64,000 nt of DNA, from assembly GCA_965261195.1 (NCBI GenBank), contig OZ253455.1, positions 2,542,001-2,606,000 on the forward strand. The letters run 5' to 3'. The notes under the pieces were generated by a model. The model was not told the DNA's origin. It made no database searches and worked only from the letters and a program-made list of their open reading frames with translations. This stretch comes from Bin87 sp965261195. GTDB taxonomy: Bacteria > Chloroflexota > Dehalococcoidia > Lucifugimonadales > UBA3495. Each line of letters begins with the position of its first letter. Position 1 is the stretch's first letter. Position numbers and translations under genes: made by a program. Below are positions 34,283 to 42,258 of this stretch, one piece after another.

Positions 34283-35176
34283 TCATCCGCCGGGATTTCC
34301 GGCGGTTTGAGCGTCGATCGCAGCGACCAGGGCCAGCAGGTTCTGCGCCCGTTTCACCACCGGCACATCAACCATGCGCCCATCGATAGACAGCGATCCC
34401 CGACCTGCCGCCTCAGCCTCTTCCCACGCCGCGACTACTTGTCGGGCGTAGACAACATCGTCAGCATGGGGTGTGAATGTCTCGTTGATGATGTCAATTT
34501 GCGCAGGATGAATCGCGAACTTGCCGGTGTATCCCATCTGCCGGGCGTTGTTGGCATCGGTTCGCAATCCCTCCGGGTCTCGAAAACCCACGAAAGGGCC
34601 ATCCAGCGCGGCAACGCCGGCGGCGCGGGCCGCCACCGCCACGGCGGAGCGCGCGTAGTAGCACTCCTCGCCAAAATCGCTGCGAATAACACCCATGTCA
34701 TTGGTGTAGTCTTCGGCTCCGAATGCGATGCCGGGGATGCGCCGGGAAGCGCGCGCCATGTCGTAAACATGGACAATAGCCATTGCAGTTTCGATCCAGG
34801 GAATAACCTTGATGCTGCCGGGAGCGACGCCAGCCCGGGCCTCCAGGGGCGCCAGCAGCCGGTCAACCTGTTGCAGGTCCCAAGGGGTATCACCTTTTCC
34901 GATGCTGATGCCGGCTAACTCCGGAGAGACGATGGCAGCCAGCTCTCCGCTGGTGAGCCCGGTATCCAGCGAGTTCACCCGCACCATAACTCTTTTGCCG
35001 GCAGCGGTCAGGCGAGGCACCCATTCCACGGCCAGCTCGCAAGCCGCGGCCTTTTCCCCCGGCGGCACCGAGTCTTCCAGGTCAACCATAACCACATCCG
35101 CCGGGAAGCCTAGCCCCCGCTCCAGCATATTGGCCCGGTTCCCGGGTACAAAAATCAGGCTGCGCAAAAGTTCCAA
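34283..35176 (-). CDS. HpcH/HpaI (CitE-like) CoA ester lyase
   Basis: A 297-residue TIM-barrel lyase of the CitE/malyl-CoA family. It shows 'LLRSLIFVPGNRANMLERG', 'ADVVMVDLEDSVPPGEKAAA' (metal Asp/Glu), 'VMVRVNSLDT', 'KVIPWIETAMAIVHVYDMA' (metal Glu), 'GIAFGAEDYTNDMG' and 'KFAIHPAQIDIINETF'. Members cleave (S)-citramalyl-, malyl- or beta-methylmalyl-CoA. With methylmalonyl-CoA genes in the same region, a malyl/citramalyl-CoA substrate is plausible but cannot be fixed from sequence. TTG 35176 follows GGAGGG. Confidence 0.85.
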   Translation of the reverse strand: MELLRSLIFVPGNRANMLERGLGFPADVVMVDLEDSVPPGEKAAACELAVEWVPRLTAAGKRVMVRVNSLDTGLTSGELAAIVSPELAGISIGKGDTPWDLQQVDRLLAPLEARAGVAPGSIKVIPWIETAMAIVHVYDMARASRRIPGIAFGAEDYTNDMGVIRSDFGEECYYARSAVAVAARAAGVAALDGPFVGFRDPEGLRTDANNARQMGYTGKFAIHPAQIDIINETFTPHADDVVYARQVVAAWEEAEAAGRGSLSIDGRMVDVPVVKRAQNLLALVAAIDAQTAGNPGG

Positions 35177-35227
35177 TGAACCAGTCCCTCCAAATGTAAA
35201 ATACGTCCTGGAAAAATCTATGGCGGT

Positions 35228-38026
35228 TCAGAAATCGCCCCATGAATAGCCGGATTTGACGTCAATTTTAAGGGTAACATCCAGTTCCAGAGCGGCCGGC
35301 ATCTCATCAAGCACCAGGGCGGTCATTGTTCCCATCTCATCGTTCGGCACTTCGAAGACCAGCTCGTCGTGTACCTGTAATATCATCCGGGAGCGCATCC
35401 GGTCGCGAATCATGCGGGCACGCACATTGATCATCGCCTTCTTCATAATGTCAGCGGCGGTGCCTTGTACGGGCATATTGATGGCCATGCGCTCAGCGGC
35501 GGCGCGGACGTTGTGGTTGGAAGACTGAATATCCGGTAGATAACGGCGCCGGCCCAGCAGCGTCTCGGCGTACATGGTGAGACGCGTGTTTTCCTTGACC
35601 GACTCCAGATACCCATTGATACCGGGGTAGCGGGCCAGGTAGGTGTCAATAAATTGCCGGCCCTCTTCCCGGCTGAATCCGGTTTGCTGCGAGATACCGT
35701 AGGGGCCGAGGCCGTAGATAACACCGAAGTTCAGTATTTTGGCAATCCGCCGCTGGTCGGAGTCAACCTCGTTGAGCGGCACGCCGAACATCTGGCTGGC
35801 CGTGGCCGTGTGGATGTCTTCACCCCGGCGGAATGCTTCCAGCAGCGACTCGTCCTGGGAGAGATGCGCCAACACCCGCAATTCGATCTGCGAGTAGTCA
35901 GCTGACAGCAACTGGCAATCAGCATCGGCGACGAAAGCCCGCCGCACCTGGCGTCCCAGTTCAGTGCGAACCGGAATGTTCTGCAGATTGGGATCGCTGC
36001 TGCTCAGGCGCCCGGTGGCCGATCCGGTCTGGTGATAAGACGTGTGGATGCGACCGGTGCGAGGGTTTACCAGCTCGGGCAACGCATCGACATAAGTCGA
36101 TTTCAACTTGCTTACCTGCCGGTAGTCGAGAATCTTGTCGACGACCGGGTGCATTCCTTTCAGGGATTCAAGGGCGTTGGCATCGGTGGAATAACCGGAC
36201 TTGGTGCGGCGTGTGGTGGGCAGACTAAGTTCGCCAAATAACAAATCGCTCAACTGCTTGGGCGAGTTGATGTTTACGCCGTGCCCAATGGTCTGGAACA
36301 AGTCCGTCTGAATTTGTTCCAGCTGGGTATGCAGGTCGCGGGACATCTCGTGCAGGATGCCGGAATCCAGTTTCACCCCCGCGCGCTGCATCTCCACCAG
36401 CACGGGAATTAACGGCAGTTCCACGTCGGACATTAGCGCCGTCAGTCCCAGCGCCTCCAGCGGTTTTTCAAAGTGTTCGCGCAATTGCAGCGTACAGTCC
36501 GCATCGGCGGCGGCATAGGGTGCGCCGTCGGCGATGTCCACTTCGTTGAAAGTTTTCTGGCGCGCGCCCTTGCCGATTAGGTCGGTGATATTGGTCATTT
36601 CCGTGCCGAGCACTTCCAGCGCCAGGGGTTTGAGGCCCAGGCGCTGTTTGCCCAGCAGGTGGGCAGCAATCATCGTGTCATAGTCGATGACGCCATCAGG
36701 GTCGATGCCATAGTTGGCCAGCAACGTCAAATCGTAATTGGCGTTGTGGGCGCTGCGATGGAATCCGGCCTCGGTGAACAACGGGCGCACGTTCGCCATT
36801 ACGTGCTCCAGCGGCAATTGCTCGCCCGCTGCGTGGCCCACGGGTACATACCAGGCAACACCGCCGGCAATGGCAAAGCTGAGGCCCGCCAGGTCTGCGT
36901 TCATGGGATCAGTGCTGCTGGACTCGGTATCGAAGGCAAAGGCGCCCGCCGCTCGCAGAGCGGCGATCATGGCCTCAAGCTCGGCCGCAGTGGTTACCAC
37001 TCGATAATCGCCGTCCGGGGGGGCGGAGGCAGTCGATTGCTGCGCCGGCGTTGAGTCTCTGCCCTGGCTCGTATCAGCCGTTTCCCAGGGTGCGTCCGGG
37101 GAGGGTACGCGGCCGACGATCGTGTGGAATTCCAGGGCGGTCATCAGAGACACCACATCGGCGCGTTCGTAACGGCCGAACCGGCAGGCATCCAAGTCCA
37201 ACTCTACCGGAGCATCGCAGCGGATTGTGGTCAGTATTCGATACTCGAAGGCAGCGTCCTGATTATCGACCAGGTTGGTATGGATGCGCTTTTGCGATAT
37301 GTCGCCAATGTGTTCGTAGATGCCTTCCAGCGTCCGGTAAGCGGTCAGCAAGGTGATGGCGGTTTTCTCGCCGACGGCCGGGACACCGGGGATGTTGTCT
37401 GACTTGTCCCCCACCAGCGCCTTGAAATCCGGCTGCTGGGCCGCCGTCAGGCCACCGTAGCGCTCCGCCAGTTCCACCTCGTCAACGACGCGGCGGTCGC
37501 GTTCGCTGCTGGCCAAATCGATCCTGACGAGGGGCGAAATCAACTGGAAAGTATCGCGGTCGCCGGTGAGGATGATGGTTTCCACATCGGACGCTTCGGC
37601 CTGTTTGGACAAGGTGCCGAGCAGATCGTCGGCTTCAAAACCGGCCAGCTCGTATACCGGCACGGCAAAGGCGTGCATCAACTCCTTGACCCGGTCGAAC
37701 TGCCCACGCAACTCCGGAGGCGTCGGTGGGCGCTGCGCCTTGTACGCGGGGAACCGTTCGTGCCGGAACGTTGGCGCCGGCGTGTCGAACGTGATGGCTA
37801 CGTGCGTCGGCTGCCACTCGTTCAACGCTCTGATAAACACGCTGGCAAAGCCGTATACGCCGGTTACATCCTCTCCGGTGGTGGAAACGGTGAGATTCCG
37901 ATTGACACTGATTGCCCGGTAGGAACGGTGCACCATCGCATGGCCGTCAATCAACAGCAGCAGCGGGGTGGTCCGGCCCGCCGCGCCAAAGGACATTGAC
38001 ATCGACATTTGGCTGTTGGTGGCCAT
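35228..38026 (-). CDS. polA: DNA polymerase I
   Basis: This 932-residue repair and Okazaki-fragment polymerase has three domains. The N-terminal 5' nuclease shows 'LLLIDGHAMVHRSYRAI' and 'AGFEADDLLGTL', then 'LVGDKSDNIPGVPAVGEKTA'. The central 3'-5' exonuclease-type domain retains 'FAFDTESSSTDPMNADLAG' (D-x-E), so proofreading may be active. The C-terminal polymerase has motif A 'LLSADYSQIELRVLAHLS', motif B 'RRIAKILNFGVIYGL' and motif C 'LQVHDELVFEVP'. ATG 38026 is preferred, with GGGGGTG upstream; the 35 in-frame codons before it are unlike the family. Confidence 0.95.
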   Translation of the reverse strand: MATNSQMSMSMSFGAAGRTTPLLLLIDGHAMVHRSYRAISVNRNLTVSTTGEDVTGVYGFASVFIRALNEWQPTHVAITFDTPAPTFRHERFPAYKAQRPPTPPELRGQFDRVKELMHAFAVPVYELAGFEADDLLGTLSKQAEASDVETIILTGDRDTFQLISPLVRIDLASSERDRRVVDEVELAERYGGLTAAQQPDFKALVGDKSDNIPGVPAVGEKTAITLLTAYRTLEGIYEHIGDISQKRIHTNLVDNQDAAFEYRILTTIRCDAPVELDLDACRFGRYERADVVSLMTALEFHTIVGRVPSPDAPWETADTSQGRDSTPAQQSTASAPPDGDYRVVTTAAELEAMIAALRAAGAFAFDTESSSTDPMNADLAGLSFAIAGGVAWYVPVGHAAGEQLPLEHVMANVRPLFTEAGFHRSAHNANYDLTLLANYGIDPDGVIDYDTMIAAHLLGKQRLGLKPLALEVLGTEMTNITDLIGKGARQKTFNEVDIADGAPYAAADADCTLQLREHFEKPLEALGLTALMSDVELPLIPVLVEMQRAGVKLDSGILHEMSRDLHTQLEQIQTDLFQTIGHGVNINSPKQLSDLLFGELSLPTTRRTKSGYSTDANALESLKGMHPVVDKILDYRQVSKLKSTYVDALPELVNPRTGRIHTSYHQTGSATGRLSSSDPNLQNIPVRTELGRQVRRAFVADADCQLLSADYSQIELRVLAHLSQDESLLEAFRRGEDIHTATASQMFGVPLNEVDSDQRRIAKILNFGVIYGLGPYGISQQTGFSREEGRQFIDTYLARYPGINGYLESVKENTRLTMYAETLLGRRRYLPDIQSSNHNVRAAAERMAINMPVQGTAADIMKKAMINVRARMIRDRMRSRMILQVHDELVFEVPNDEMGTMTALVLDEMPAALELDVTLKIDVKSGYSWGDF

Positions 38027-38206
38027 CGGGCACCCCCGTCCTGAGATTGCAATTGCGCCTGGCGAGCCGGGCGTAAGCCAGTGCGATGTGGTGGCATTAT
38101 ACATCAGCATAGCCCCGCTTGCGGTTGGCAAACTGTCCCGGCAGGCGGCGGGGACTATGCTACAATTGCGTCAATTTCCTGTCCCAGATTTGAGAAAGAT
38201 GACGCA

Positions 38207-38524
38207 ATGCCGATCCACGAATTCCGCTGCGGCCAGTGCGGCCAACGCCAGGCCCGTTTGATCTACAGTTGGACTCCCGCCGACGGTTTGGAGTGCAAGG
38301 GGTGCGGCGCAAACGACCTGACGAGACTGGTGTCCGGGTTTTCCTTCCACCGGTCGTGGGGCGATAGCCTGAACTGGATGCCTGACAACTCAACGGCCGA
38401 TCTGGACAACCAGCACGCCGGCAGCATTGACGCCCATCTGGGCCGAATGGACGAAGCAATGGGCGGCCGGGTTACGCCCGATTTCCACGAGCACCGGCAC
38501 GAAATCACTAATCCGGACGGTTAG
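38207..38524 (+). CDS. FmdB-type zinc-ribbon protein
   Basis: A 105-residue protein with the FmdB/CxxC zinc ribbon at the N-terminus: M-P-I-H-E-F-R-C-G-Q-C-G, then 'LECKGCGANDLTRLVSGFSFH'. The four cysteines should bind one zinc. The C-terminal half is polar and rich in Asp/His, with no known domain. Function is unknown; family members are proposed regulators but evidence is slim. A second member lies at 39340. Divergent from polA. Confidence 0.75.
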   Translation: MPIHEFRCGQCGQRQARLIYSWTPADGLECKGCGANDLTRLVSGFSFHRSWGDSLNWMPDNSTADLDNQHAGSIDAHLGRMDEAMGGRVTPDFHEHRHEITNPDG

Positions 38525-38619
38525 ACGATGCTGGAATTTCCTTAACTGACCAGGGCCAGCTATTCCTCAAACGGCCCAACACTGGCAAGATGCCCGCATC
38601 ATTCGGGAGGCCATAACTC

Positions 38620-39006
38620 TTGACCACTACTTCAATTCAGGACCGCGTGAACGAACTTTTCGCCGATGCTTGGGAAGTACATACCCAGGCCATCGAACGC
38701 CTTGACCACGGGGACGTCCGCGACGCGGCAGAAAAAGCTTGGTGCGCGACCAAGCGCGCTACCGATGCACTCATACTAGTTCGCACCAGCGACGAGCCTG
38801 GAACCACTGGTAGGACTACCGATGAACTTGATAACTTGGCCCACCGTGACTCGGCAGTGGAACCACTCCAAGCCCGCTATTACAGCCGCATCCATCAGCT
38901 CCACGGTGCATGCTTCTATGACGGACGTTGCAACCAGCACACCGAACGACGTATTAGGGAAACTGCTCAGTACATCAGCGATGCTGAAGGCTTGACTGGG
39001 AAGTAG
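38620..39006 (+). CDS. HEPN-like small helical protein
   Basis: A 128-residue, probably all-helical protein. 'DVRDAAEKAWCATKRATDALIL' near residues 31-52 resembles the first helices of HEPN/PaREP1-type proteins, which occur in toxin-antitoxin and RNA-cutting systems. The catalytic R-x4-6-H of RNase-type HEPN proteins is not clearly present ('RIHQLHGACFY' is the closest). No nucleotidyltransferase (MNT) partner is adjacent. TTG 38620 follows GGGAGG. I regard the family assignment as tentative. Confidence 0.5.
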   Translation: MTTTSIQDRVNELFADAWEVHTQAIERLDHGDVRDAAEKAWCATKRATDALILVRTSDEPGTTGRTTDELDNLAHRDSAVEPLQARYYSRIHQLHGACFYDGRCNQHTERRIRETAQYISDAEGLTGK

Positions 39007-39339
39007 CTACAGTAGGTATAGTGGCACTAAGGCCTGTTGATGTTCAACTTTCGCCGTCCATCGTCCAGCCCTACGATTGATTAGGTATGCTCGCGTGTAC
39101 TATTCTGTATGTCAACCGACGTAGGAAATGTCTCTCCCCATGGCCAATCGGCGTCTCATCAACGGTTTTGTGATAGCAGGTTCACTCGTCTTGGTCATCT
39201 CGCTCTGCAACATGGGGTTCAATAACGCCGCTGACCACGATGCCGGGGTCAGCGGCGGTGACCGTTGGGTTACGCCACTCCCACGTAAATTCCGAAAACG
39301 TCCCTGTCGCGATACTTGCCGTGGAGAATCGAAGAATCA
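39007..39339. other. 333-bp gap, no confident gene
   Basis: A plus-strand frame from 39128 has one hydrophobic segment ('FVIAGSLVLVISLCNMG') but runs into the next gene in the wrong frame and lacks conserved features. No TPP riboswitch-like motif is recognisable ahead of the thiE gene downstream, and I see no repeat or tRNA. Confidence 0.4.
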
Positions 39340-39675
39340 ATGCCCATTTACGAATATCGCTGCCAACAGTGCCAGGCTGTGTCGTCCTTCTTCGTTCGTT
39401 CCATAAACACTCCAATCGAACCGGTGTGCGACGGGTGCGGTAGCGACCGGATGCAACGGCGGATGTCCTCCTTCGCGATGGGCAAAACCACCGCCGGCGT
39501 CCACGAATCAACCCCCGTGTCCGTTGGCAGCCGGGACTATTACAGCGATCCACGCAACATCGGGCGCAATGTTGAGGCCAGTTTTGAGAGACACGGCGTC
39601 GAAATGCCCGCCACCGTCCGAGAATCCATCGACGCTGCCCGCAGCGGTGAAACTCCCAAAGGAATAGATGTATGA
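39340..39675 (+). CDS. FmdB-type zinc-ribbon protein, second copy
   Basis: A 111-residue protein with a canonical FmdB N-terminus ('MPIYEYRCQQCQAV', then 'PVCDGCGSDRMQRRMSSFAMG'), giving a C-x2-C/C-x2-C zinc ribbon. The C-terminal part is polar with no known domain. It overlaps the ThiE gene by 4 bp (ATGA), so the two are translationally coupled. It is a paralogue of the protein at 38207 over the ribbon only. Role unknown. Confidence 0.8.
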   Translation: MPIYEYRCQQCQAVSSFFVRSINTPIEPVCDGCGSDRMQRRMSSFAMGKTTAGVHESTPVSVGSRDYYSDPRNIGRNVEASFERHGVEMPATVRESIDAARSGETPKGIDV

Positions 39676-40649
39676 CCGATACCGCTGACCGCCATCCGAC
39701 CGAATTGCTGCCTGTATTGATTGGCCTACTGGACGGCCTCAGGTCTTCTGACGCCATACCCGAAGGACTGATGGGCGGCGAAATTGGCTGGTTGACCAGC
39801 GCGTTCAGCAATCCGCTGCCTGCGCCCGTGGGAGCAGCCCAGCCCGCCGGCTACAACGACGCCATCACGCAGTCGGCAGCGGCCGACAACCTTCTGAGCC
39901 TGCTGGAGTTGGCTGGCGAGATACCCGGAGACGCTGCCCTGCAGTTGAGGCGTTCCCTGCATGACGCCTCCGAACGCATGGGGGCGGCCCTCCGTCGCAG
40001 CCAGGCGGATCGTATACGAGGTCTTTACGTAATTATCGACCCGGAAGTTACGGGCGGGCGCGATCCAATGGAAATCGCCCGCGCCGCCATCAACGGTGGG
40101 GCACGTATGCTGCAACTGCGCGACAAGCTGCGCGACAAGGGGGAGCAGCTGCCGCTGGCGACCGCTCTGCGCGATTTGTGCGCGGCCAACGACGCTTTGC
40201 TGATCATCAACGACCACGCCGACCTCGCCGCCGCCATCGGCCCTGACCATGTGGGGTTGCACGTCGGGCAAACCGACTTGCCCGTCGCTGCAGCCCGCAA
40301 AATCCTTGCGCCCGGGCAGGTGCTGGGTCGTTCCAATCGAGACCCCGACCTGATTATCGAGTCGCAGCAGATGGGCGCCGACCACGTGGCTTTCGGCGCT
40401 ATGTACCCCACAACTACCAAACCGATGATACGCGACCCACAGGGGCCGGAGCGTTTGAAACAGGCCCGCGCCGCCGCTCAGGTGCCTCTGGTAGCGATCG
40501 GAGGCATTACAGCGGCCAACGTTGGGCCGGTGGTTGAGGCTGGGGCCGACGCAATCTGCGTAACCGCCGCGGTGGGCAGCGCTCCAGATCCGGAAGCCGC
40601 CGCTGCTGCGCTTACGGACGCGATTCGGGCCGCCGGCGGCCGGGTTTAG
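39672..40649 (+). CDS. thiE: Thiamine-phosphate synthase with N-terminal extension
   Basis: ThiE joins hydroxymethylpyrimidine diphosphate with thiazole phosphate. The catalytic TIM barrel begins near residue 115 ('IRGLYVIIDPEVTGG'), with 'MLQLRDKLRDKGEQLP' (an exact 12-bp tandem repeat at 40116-40139 encodes L-R-D-K twice), 'LIINDHADLAAAIGPDHVGLHVGQ' motifs, 'FGAMYPTTTKP' and 'LVAIGGITAANVGPVVEAGAD' near the end. About 110 residues precede the barrel and resemble no domain I know. They may be a helical partner domain, perhaps linked to the translin-family protein 12 bp downstream. Confidence 0.85.
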   Translation: MTDTADRHPTELLPVLIGLLDGLRSSDAIPEGLMGGEIGWLTSAFSNPLPAPVGAAQPAGYNDAITQSAAADNLLSLLELAGEIPGDAALQLRRSLHDASERMGAALRRSQADRIRGLYVIIDPEVTGGRDPMEIARAAINGGARMLQLRDKLRDKGEQLPLATALRDLCAANDALLIINDHADLAAAIGPDHVGLHVGQTDLPVAAARKILAPGQVLGRSNRDPDLIIESQQMGADHVAFGAMYPTTTKPMIRDPQGPERLKQARAAAQVPLVAIGGITAANVGPVVEAGADAICVTAAVGSAPDPEAAAAALTDAIRAAGGRV

Positions 40650-40661
40650 GTCGCATCCCAG

Positions 40662-41297
40662 ATGCCAACCCGCTACAGCTCAAAGCTGGCAGCCATGTCG
40701 GCCGCCGCCGTTGACCAGTTGACCGCGCGGAATCTGGCCCGCGAACAGGCGTTGGTTATCTCCCGGCAGGTCATCCGCAACTCGGCCAACGCCATCCGGG
40801 CGGTGCATCGCAACGACTTTGCCGAGGCTTCGCGCCTGATTTTGGAAGCATCCGGATTGTTGACGGAAACCGACCGGATTCGCACGGACAATCCCGAGAT
40901 TTACTACGCCGGTTTCCTTTCTGACGCCCGCAAGGAATTCACGGAAGCTAACATAACGCTAGCGGTTATTTCGGGCGGCGACATCCCAGATGCCGAAAAG
41001 CTGGGAGTCGATCCGCCGGCGTATCTCAACGGCATGGCAGAGGTGATCGGGGAGCTCCGTCGGTACATCCTGGACTCCCTGCGCAGCGACGACATTGGCC
41101 GTTGTGAAGAGTTTATGGAACTGATGGATGAGATTTACGGGATTCTGGTAACCGTCGATTTTCCCGAGGCCGTGACCGGCGGGTTGCGCCGCAGCACCGA
41201 TGCCATGCGGGGAGTGCTGGAACGCACCCGCGGCGACCTGACCATCTCTTTGCAGCAGCGTCGCCTGGAGCAACGCCTCGCCGAGCGCGAGCAATAG
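40662..41297 (+). CDS. Translin-family protein
   Basis: This 211-residue all-helical protein resembles eukaryotic/archaeal translin, a nucleic-acid-binding octamer that forms C3PO RNase with TRAX. Visible are 'ALVISRQVIRNSANAIRAVHRNDFAEAS', 'PEIYYAGFLSDARKEFTEA' and 'PAYLNGMAEVIGELRRYILDSLRSDD' (shown as consecutive conserved segments), with acidic residues where TRAX has its catalytic Glu/Asp. Function in bacteria is unknown. It lies 12 bp after thiE on the same strand. A DUF47-like helical protein is the main alternative. Confidence 0.75.
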   Translation: MPTRYSSKLAAMSAAAVDQLTARNLAREQALVISRQVIRNSANAIRAVHRNDFAEASRLILEASGLLTETDRIRTDNPEIYYAGFLSDARKEFTEANITLAVISGGDIPDAEKLGVDPPAYLNGMAEVIGELRRYILDSLRSDDIGRCEEFMELMDEIYGILVTVDFPEAVTGGLRRSTDAMRGVLERTRGDLTISLQQRRLEQRLAEREQ

Positions 41298-41344
41298 CGG
41301 TCAGCGCGTAACATCGGCATTCACCGCTAACGATAACGATACCA

Positions 41345-42106
41345 TTGCCCGGTTTCATAACCGCCCACTGGCAAAATTTGGCCCTGCTCTCCTGGCCGAT
41401 TGAAGACAGCGCAGTCACTCGGCTGCTCCCGCGTGGTCTCGAAATTGACCGTTTCAACGGCGATGCGTTTGTCAGCGCGGTGGGCCTGACGATCTCGAAC
41501 CTGCGGGTACTCGGCGTTCCGACCTGGCCGACGAAATTCCAACAAGTCAACTTCAGATTCTACGTGCGACAGCGATTGAGTTCGGGCGGCTACCGCCGGG
41601 GCGTCGTATTCCTCAAGCAATTGGTGCCCTACCGTACCACCGCGCTGACGGCGCGCCTCGTCTACGGGGAACCATTCGCACCCGTTCCAATGTCACCTGA
41701 CTGCCGGGAACCGCACACCGGTCTCTCGGATGCCCACCGTAAATTCGCATACGGTTGGGAACGAAATGGCCGAACGGAGGGCCTATGGGCTGAAACGGAC
41801 CTCACTGCTGAATTTCCTGAACCCGGTTCACTGACTGAATTTCTGACCGTGCTCCATTGGGGATACAATGGCCGGCCGAGGGATAACACTAAAGCCTACG
41901 CGGTAAGCCGACCGGCTTGGGCGGTCCATCCGGCAACGGCCTGGGGATTCGATTGCGACGTCTCCACGCTATTGGGAGGTGCGTTCGCCCACCATATGTC
42001 GGCGCCCCCGACATCCATGCTAATGACATCCGGGTGCCAGGTGAAAATAGGGCGGCCGCGACGATTGTCCTCGATACCTGCCGCCGATGCAAAAGGCACA
42101 AGTTGA
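41345..42106 (+). CDS. DUF2071 (YqjF-like) protein
   Basis: A 253-residue protein of the YqjF/DUF2071 family. It has 'HWQNLALLSWPIEDSAVTRLLPRGLEIDRFNGDAFVS' (two adjacent family segments at the N-terminus), 'FQQVNFRFYVRQ' and 'GVVFLKQLVPYRTTALTARLVYGEPF' downstream, and 'LTEFLTVLHWGYN' near residue 160. The fold is acetoacetate-decarboxylase-like, but the catalytic function of the family is unknown. TTG 41345 is the start. Nothing in the context narrows its role. Confidence 0.8.
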   Translation: MPGFITAHWQNLALLSWPIEDSAVTRLLPRGLEIDRFNGDAFVSAVGLTISNLRVLGVPTWPTKFQQVNFRFYVRQRLSSGGYRRGVVFLKQLVPYRTTALTARLVYGEPFAPVPMSPDCREPHTGLSDAHRKFAYGWERNGRTEGLWAETDLTAEFPEPGSLTEFLTVLHWGYNGRPRDNTKAYAVSRPAWAVHPATAWGFDCDVSTLLGGAFAHHMSAPPTSMLMTSGCQVKIGRPRRLSSIPAADAKGTS

Positions 42107-42258
42107 GTTTGCCGACCTCCCATTGTTAGAATATGCACTGTTCAGGAAACTTGGTAGACTCCAAGCGTCACTGACCCTGAAATTGTACCGAATGGCCCGG
42201 CAACCACAATCCCACACGCTTGGCGGGCAGTTAGCCCACCCCGGTTGATGCGATAACC

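Noticed and set aside
39128..39406. 92-codon frame with one hydrophobic segment
   Set aside because: Overlaps the FmdB-type gene in another frame, lacks a convincing start signal, and loses any pattern after the hydrophobic stretch.
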